Assembly (NCBI GenBank): GCA_017311185.1
Contig: JAESUZ010001523.1
Coordinates: forward strand, 17,751 to 81,750
Length of the DNA stretch: 64,000 bases
Direction: 5' to 3'
From: Proteles cristata cristata
Taxonomy: Eukaryota; Chordata; Mammalia; Carnivora; Hyaenidae
Shown: positions 60,078 through 64,000 of the stretch, in pieces
Position numbering within the stretch: the stretch's first letter is position 1
How the letters are laid out: each line of letters begins with the position of its first letter
Notes under the pieces: model-generated
The model's input: the letters and a program-made list of their open reading frames with translations, nothing else
The model's database searches: none
What the model was told of the DNA's origin: nothing
Program-made: the position numbers and the translations under genes

Positions 60078-60281
60078 TTACAGTTTTTTTTTTTTTGAGA
60101 GAGAGAGAGAGCGTGATTAGTGGAAGGACAGAGAGAGAGGGAGGGAGAAAGAATCCCAAGCAGGCTCCTCCCTGCCATTGCAGAGCCAGACACAGGTCTT
60201 GATCTCACGAAACTGTGAGACTATGACTTGAGCAGAAACCAAGAGTCAGATGCTTAACCGACTGAGCCACCCAGCTACCCT
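60078..60281 (-). mobile_element. CAN SINE
   Basis: T-run, (GA)n, 'caagcaggctcctccctgcc', head 'gagccacccagctaccc'. Flanks 'cttgttcactgt' and 'ttctgttcattgt' form an imperfect duplication. Confidence 0.93.
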
Positions 60282-60739
60282 TGGTTCTGTTCATTGTAAC
60301 CTAAGAGCCCTATGGAAAGTACCTATCTTTAGAGAAAAAATATCATAGAAAACTGTTGTTTTCTTTGAGATTGTGTTTATTTGACAGTGTCAGACACTAT
60401 CTTAATTGCTGAGTTATCTGAGAGATGATACTTGTCTTCCAGGAGCTTAAAGATCTAGTCGGGGAGACTAGACATAGCCACGTAAAGTGAGGTTTAATTT
60501 GTATTCAAAGAAGTGTATGCTATGAACCAAATAAAGGGTTCAAAGTAATATTAAATGCTTTGCGATTTCATTTTCAGCCTAATTATAGTAAAGATTAGCT
60601 TGGGCTTTTTTTTAGGGGAGGTTTTCTGGAGAATGCAGGACTGGCTTTTGGATGATAGATAGGACTTGGGATGGCAAAAACAATGTAAAGTTTATAGAGA
60701 ATCATTGTGGTCATGGTGAAATCAGAAGTCACGTCAGAT
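60282..60739. other. Unassigned; possible ancient repeat at 60380-60550
   Basis: 'gtcagacactatcttaattg' and 'aggagcttaaagatctagtc' resemble an old interspersed repeat (L2-like text with 'caaggagctcacagtctagt'). Too diverged to name. Confidence 0.35.
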
Positions 60740-60865
60740 TTCTGTGTTATGAGTCAGAAACTGCTTGACTTTGGGAAAGTTACTTGTAAAATGTAATATA
60801 AAATGCTATAGAACAGTGTTTAGCACAGTAGATGCTAAATAAATGATAACTATTGTCACTATTAT
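60740..60865 (+). mobile_element. MIR SINE relic, 3' half
   Basis: 'cttgactttgggaaagttac' and 'acagtgtttagcacagtagatgc' followed by 'taaataaatgataactattg'. Confidence 0.6.
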
Positions 60866-61847
60866 TATTTGTTTTTAAGCTTAGGGAAAGTGTTTAAGCC
60901 AAGCTGCAGAGTTGGAAATTAATGCAATATGTTAAGGTACAAACGAGGAAAGTAATTTGACCTAGGAGTGATAAAGTAGAAGAGGGGATAACAAGGCAGG
61001 AAGATTTTTTAAAGGCTATATTGTGGCTTTCTTGATGTTCCCAGCTGACAGTTTCAGATTTTATCCTCTTGTAAATAGAGAAGGTATTGGTAGATTTTCA
61101 GTGGTTAAATGTTGCCAATTTGGAATGTTGTTTCAGTGTTGTTTGTATGTTGAGTGGATTTGGAGGCATCCATTTCATTAACCTTAACATACACATTCCA
61201 CAATGGCTTCATTCATAGAAATTAATGAGTTACTTTATGACCCAAGTGTGCTCATATATTTAGTGTCCTTTGTACAGCTGTCATGCTCCTTCCCAATTAG
61301 TTCTCTGGAAAGTCTAGTTAAATAGACAAATTAACAACTTAAGAAGATGATGAAACTTATAACGGTATGTAATAGTTAGGCAATACAGTCAAACTGATTA
61401 ATTCAATCAAACAACAAATTCTACTTATTTCTTATACTATGTTCATTGAAATTTATCAGTCATTTCAGTCAAACCAATTGCTTTGTACAGGTAGACAAAA
61501 CCTTTACCTATAATAAGAAAGAGAAAGCCAAATTGGACATTCTCCTGAGGAAAATTAGTGTCAAACACATAAAAGCTAGCTTTAGGAAGAAGGAGGCAGG
61601 AACAGTAATCATTTCACAAGTACATTAAGACCACTGTCATGATAGACTCAGTAGAGCAATTATATTTAAGGATAATTAAACGTAAGAAGCTACAAAGGGA
61701 AATGCAGGGGAGAAATTGTGGACTGAAACATTAGTACCACACTGCATTCCTTGCTCTTGTTCTTGCTCTTGTTCTTTCAATCAAAACATGAAGCTTGGGC
61801 AGCAAATTCAAAGACTAGCACAGACATCAAATTAATCCCTATAGAGG
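60866..61847. other. No recognised feature
   Basis: AT-rich with no gene or clear repeat. Frame 61446-61628 without motifs. Confidence 0.45.
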
Positions 61848-61864
61848 TCAATGGTAAATTTTCT

Positions 61865-62085
61865 TTCTTTCTTTTTTTTAATGTTTTATTTATTTCCAGG
61901 AGAGAGAGAGACAGAAATGGAGCAGGAGGTCAGTCAGAGAGAGAGAGTCACAGACTGAAACAGGCTCCAGGCTCTGAGCTGGCAGTCAGCACAGAACCCG
62001 ACGCGGGGCTCGAACCCACAAACCGCTAGATCATGACCTAAGCGAAAGTCGGACGCTTAACCGACTAAGCCACCCAGGCGCCCCA
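61865..62085 (-). mobile_element. CAN SINE, near-consensus, perfect 17-bp duplication
   Basis: Head 'gccacccaggcgccccat' and 'ggggctcgaacccacaaacc' are close to the young felid consensus. 'tcaatggtaaattttct' at 61848-61864 and 62086-62102 is identical. Among the youngest insertions in the window. Confidence 0.97.
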
Positions 62086-62102
62086 TCAATGGTAAATTTT
62101 CT

Positions 62103-62754
62103 AATAAAATTGTAAATCTTCACTCTGTTGTCAAGGGACCCCGGTATTGACATCTCTTCCATTCATTTCTCACATAGTAACTGAATTTCAGATGAAATTT
62201 TTAAAAAGAACAAAGAAATGTGTTTGTCTGCCCTTGGCAGCATGTCCTCTAGCTAATCTGAAAATGCTATAATTACACTGGGTGCTGTTAGGTTTGTCTC
62301 TGGGCTGGTGTCCGGATCCAGATGAACCGCTACAGTTGCTGTTTTATCTTCACAAATGCCCTGCACGTCTTGGCAATTCAGGCCTAGGCATGATATTGAA
62401 ATTTAATGAGGATTCACACCCATACATCCCACTGGGATGTGTTAGGGTAAGTGTAAATTCATCCCCTTTCATTTATGGGTTTAGGGGGAAAATGTACGTG
62501 TGTTGAATGTCCTGCAGGAATATGTCTCTGTTGGCCATTTGCCACAAAGCCATTCCCACAGGTCTAGCTTAGTGTGTAGTCGAAGAGGCTAAAACCATTG
62601 ATCCAATATTGAACACTTGTACTTATCTCCTGCCCACAACCTGTATCTGTCTTCCTGGCAGTTCTGCAAATGGGGGATTTTGGTCACAAAGGGGTACCAA
62701 ATGAAATAATGTAACCCTCATTTAACTTCATCTCTAAATTGGCCATATTGTAAC
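62103..62754. other. Repeat-free stretch, less AT-rich
   Basis: 62225-62560 has more balanced composition than its surroundings and a 74-codon plus-strand frame at 62282-62506. No protein family is recognised and no convincing splice pair was found. Confidence 0.4.
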
Positions 62755-62850
62755 TATCTTCCTTACTTTCTAAGGTCATTGTATAGATAACATGAGTTAA
62801 TGTATCTAAAAGCACTTCGAAAATTATGCACTGCCTATAAATTTGAGACA
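62755..62850 (+). mobile_element. Possible MIR SINE relic
   Basis: 'ttgtatagataacatgagtt' then 'aatgtatctaaaagcacttc' resembles the MIR 3' half. Weak. Confidence 0.4.
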
Positions 62851-63199
62851 ATTAATATTATCATTTCTGTTAATAAATATTACTTCAGTAATTAACATTT
62901 AGTAATAATGAAATCAGGGTAAATGTATCCATAGTCTATGGCAGGAGGTGAGGGTGAGGAACAACAATGACTCCAAATTCATACCCTGATAAGAACTGGT
63001 CAAGATATTCATCTTTGAGCATGAAATATAATACTTACAATTGCTTCCCACCAATCACTTTCCAATTAATTCATTTGGAGGGACGATATAGTTGAAAATA
63101 ACACTAAGAAGAATTCCTAATAGGCCAAGTGTCTATAATCTGGATGTATAAGGCAAATTGAGAATAATTATACAAAGAAATCAAAATTATTTTTATAAA
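62851..63199. other. No recognised feature
   Basis: AT-rich; nothing identified. Confidence 0.4.
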
Positions 63200-63690
63200 T
63201 AAAATGAAAGTGAATGGGTTTTATTAAATTTTAATTTTTGTGTTTTGAATATATAGCATATGCATGTTGTTCAAAACGTAGAAAAAGTGTATACTCAAAA
63301 TTGAATTTTCCTCTAACTTACTGTACTGTCTTTACCCCCTTCACCATTCTTCAGCCACCTAGTTCCTTTCATCAGAGGATATCACTGTTAATCATTTTTA
63401 CATGTATCCATTCAGAAATATTCCATACTTAAACACAAATGTTCAAATACATGGGCACACACACACACATAACTTTATTTTTACACACAGGATAGTATGC
63501 TATTCACACTGTTGAACAGTGTATCTTGGAGATCTTTTTATAACAGATGTACAGATTTACCTATTTCTTTTAAATAGCTGCATCATAACATTATATGAAA
63601 GCACCATATTGTTTAACTACTCTCCTACTGATGGATATTTAGTTTCCAATATTCTGCTATTACAAACAGTAACAAAGAACAATGAAATCA
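63200..63690 (-). mobile_element. Old L1M 3'-end fragment
   Basis: 'tatcactgttaatcattttt', 'acagtgtatcttggagatct', 'taaatagctgcatcataaca' and 'tctgctattacaaacagtaa' match old L1M 3' text in reverse. A short (CA)n lies at 63458-63470. Confidence 0.78.
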
Positions 63691-63781
63691 AACATTTGTT
63701 ATGACTGGATTCTAAGTTCAAATATTTAATTTTTATTTAAAGTATATCCTTTATGTTCCAATAATATTGAAATATTAGATT

Positions 63782-63936
63782 ACTGGAGAGCCTGGATGGG
63801 TCAGTCAGTTGAGCATCTGACTCTTGATTTCACCTCAGGTCATTATCCCAAAGTCATGGGATCTAGCCCCATGTTGGGCTCTACTCTGAATGTGGAGCCT
63901 GCCTTTCTTCTTCTGTCCCTCTCCCCCACTCAGGTG

Positions 63937-63969
<33 letters not shown>

Positions 63970-63986
63970 GTAAAAATAATATCAAT
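63782..63986 (+). mobile_element. CAN SINE
   Basis: 'ggagagcctggatgggtcag' head, 'ctagccccatgttgggctct' body, (CT)n at 63937-63964. Flanks 'aaatattagatt' (63770-63781) and 'aaatatcagatt' (63987-63998) differ by one transition. Confidence 0.92.
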
Positions 63987-64000
63987 AAATATCAGATTTT

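Overview
This window is AT-rich mammalian nuclear DNA with no recognisable host protein-coding gene, rRNA, tRNA gene or CRISPR. It looks like an intergenic or deep intronic desert from a carnivoran, most probably a cat (Felidae). The clue is about thirty tRNA-derived SINEs of the CAN/SINEC type. Each has a head reading GGGGCGCCTGGGTGGCTCAG, an internal GGTTCGAGCCC box B, a (CT)n tract and an A-rich tail, and the youngest resemble the felid SINEC_Fc consensus. Young LINE-1 copies share one 3' end, which on the plus strand begins ACAAATAGTTTATTGTCAAG. Family names come from memory of consensus sequences; no database was searched.

Layout. 1-11.97 kb: an L1 3' end, several SINEs, a twin-primed L1 (7.9-8.8 kb) and a repeat-poor 3 kb stretch (1.9-4.9 kb). 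11.97-29.4 kb: a multi-level nest. One old minus-strand L1 (A) has been split by a second old L1 (B, about 18.05-26.68 kb). B was split by a young full-length L1 (19.23-26.10 kb), whose 3' UTR was hit by a SINE. Further L1 and SINE insertions punctuate A. 29.4-41.3 kb: SINEs, a 2.9 kb truncated young L1 carrying a new internal microsatellite, MIR and L2 relics, and an insertion made only of a degenerate poly(A) tail. 41.3-51.7 kb: mostly ancient repeats, namely an old L1, two MaLR LTRs, a MER5-like DNA transposon, a roughly 1 kb CR1/L3 relic and many MIRs. 51.8-54.3 kb: an old L1 split by a young L1 that appears to carry a 3' transduction. 54.3-64 kb: a repeat-poor 2.3 kb stretch, a MER20 element, an old plus-strand L1, several SINEs and an L1 fragment.

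The genes present are all retrotransposon genes (L1 ORF1 and ORF2) in broken form. The full-length L1 keeps a GC-rich 5' UTR and the YY1 motif at its very 5' end. Its ORF1 and ORF2 are interrupted, and the second catalytic Asp of the reverse-transcriptase FADD motif reads Tyr. SINEs depend on L1 ORF2 protein in trans, and the many clean target-site duplications (TSDs, 8-19 bp) record that activity. I found no evidence for a novel multi-gene system. The most informative signals are insertion structures: nesting, a 3' transduction, twin priming, repeated use of one target site, and tail-only insertions.
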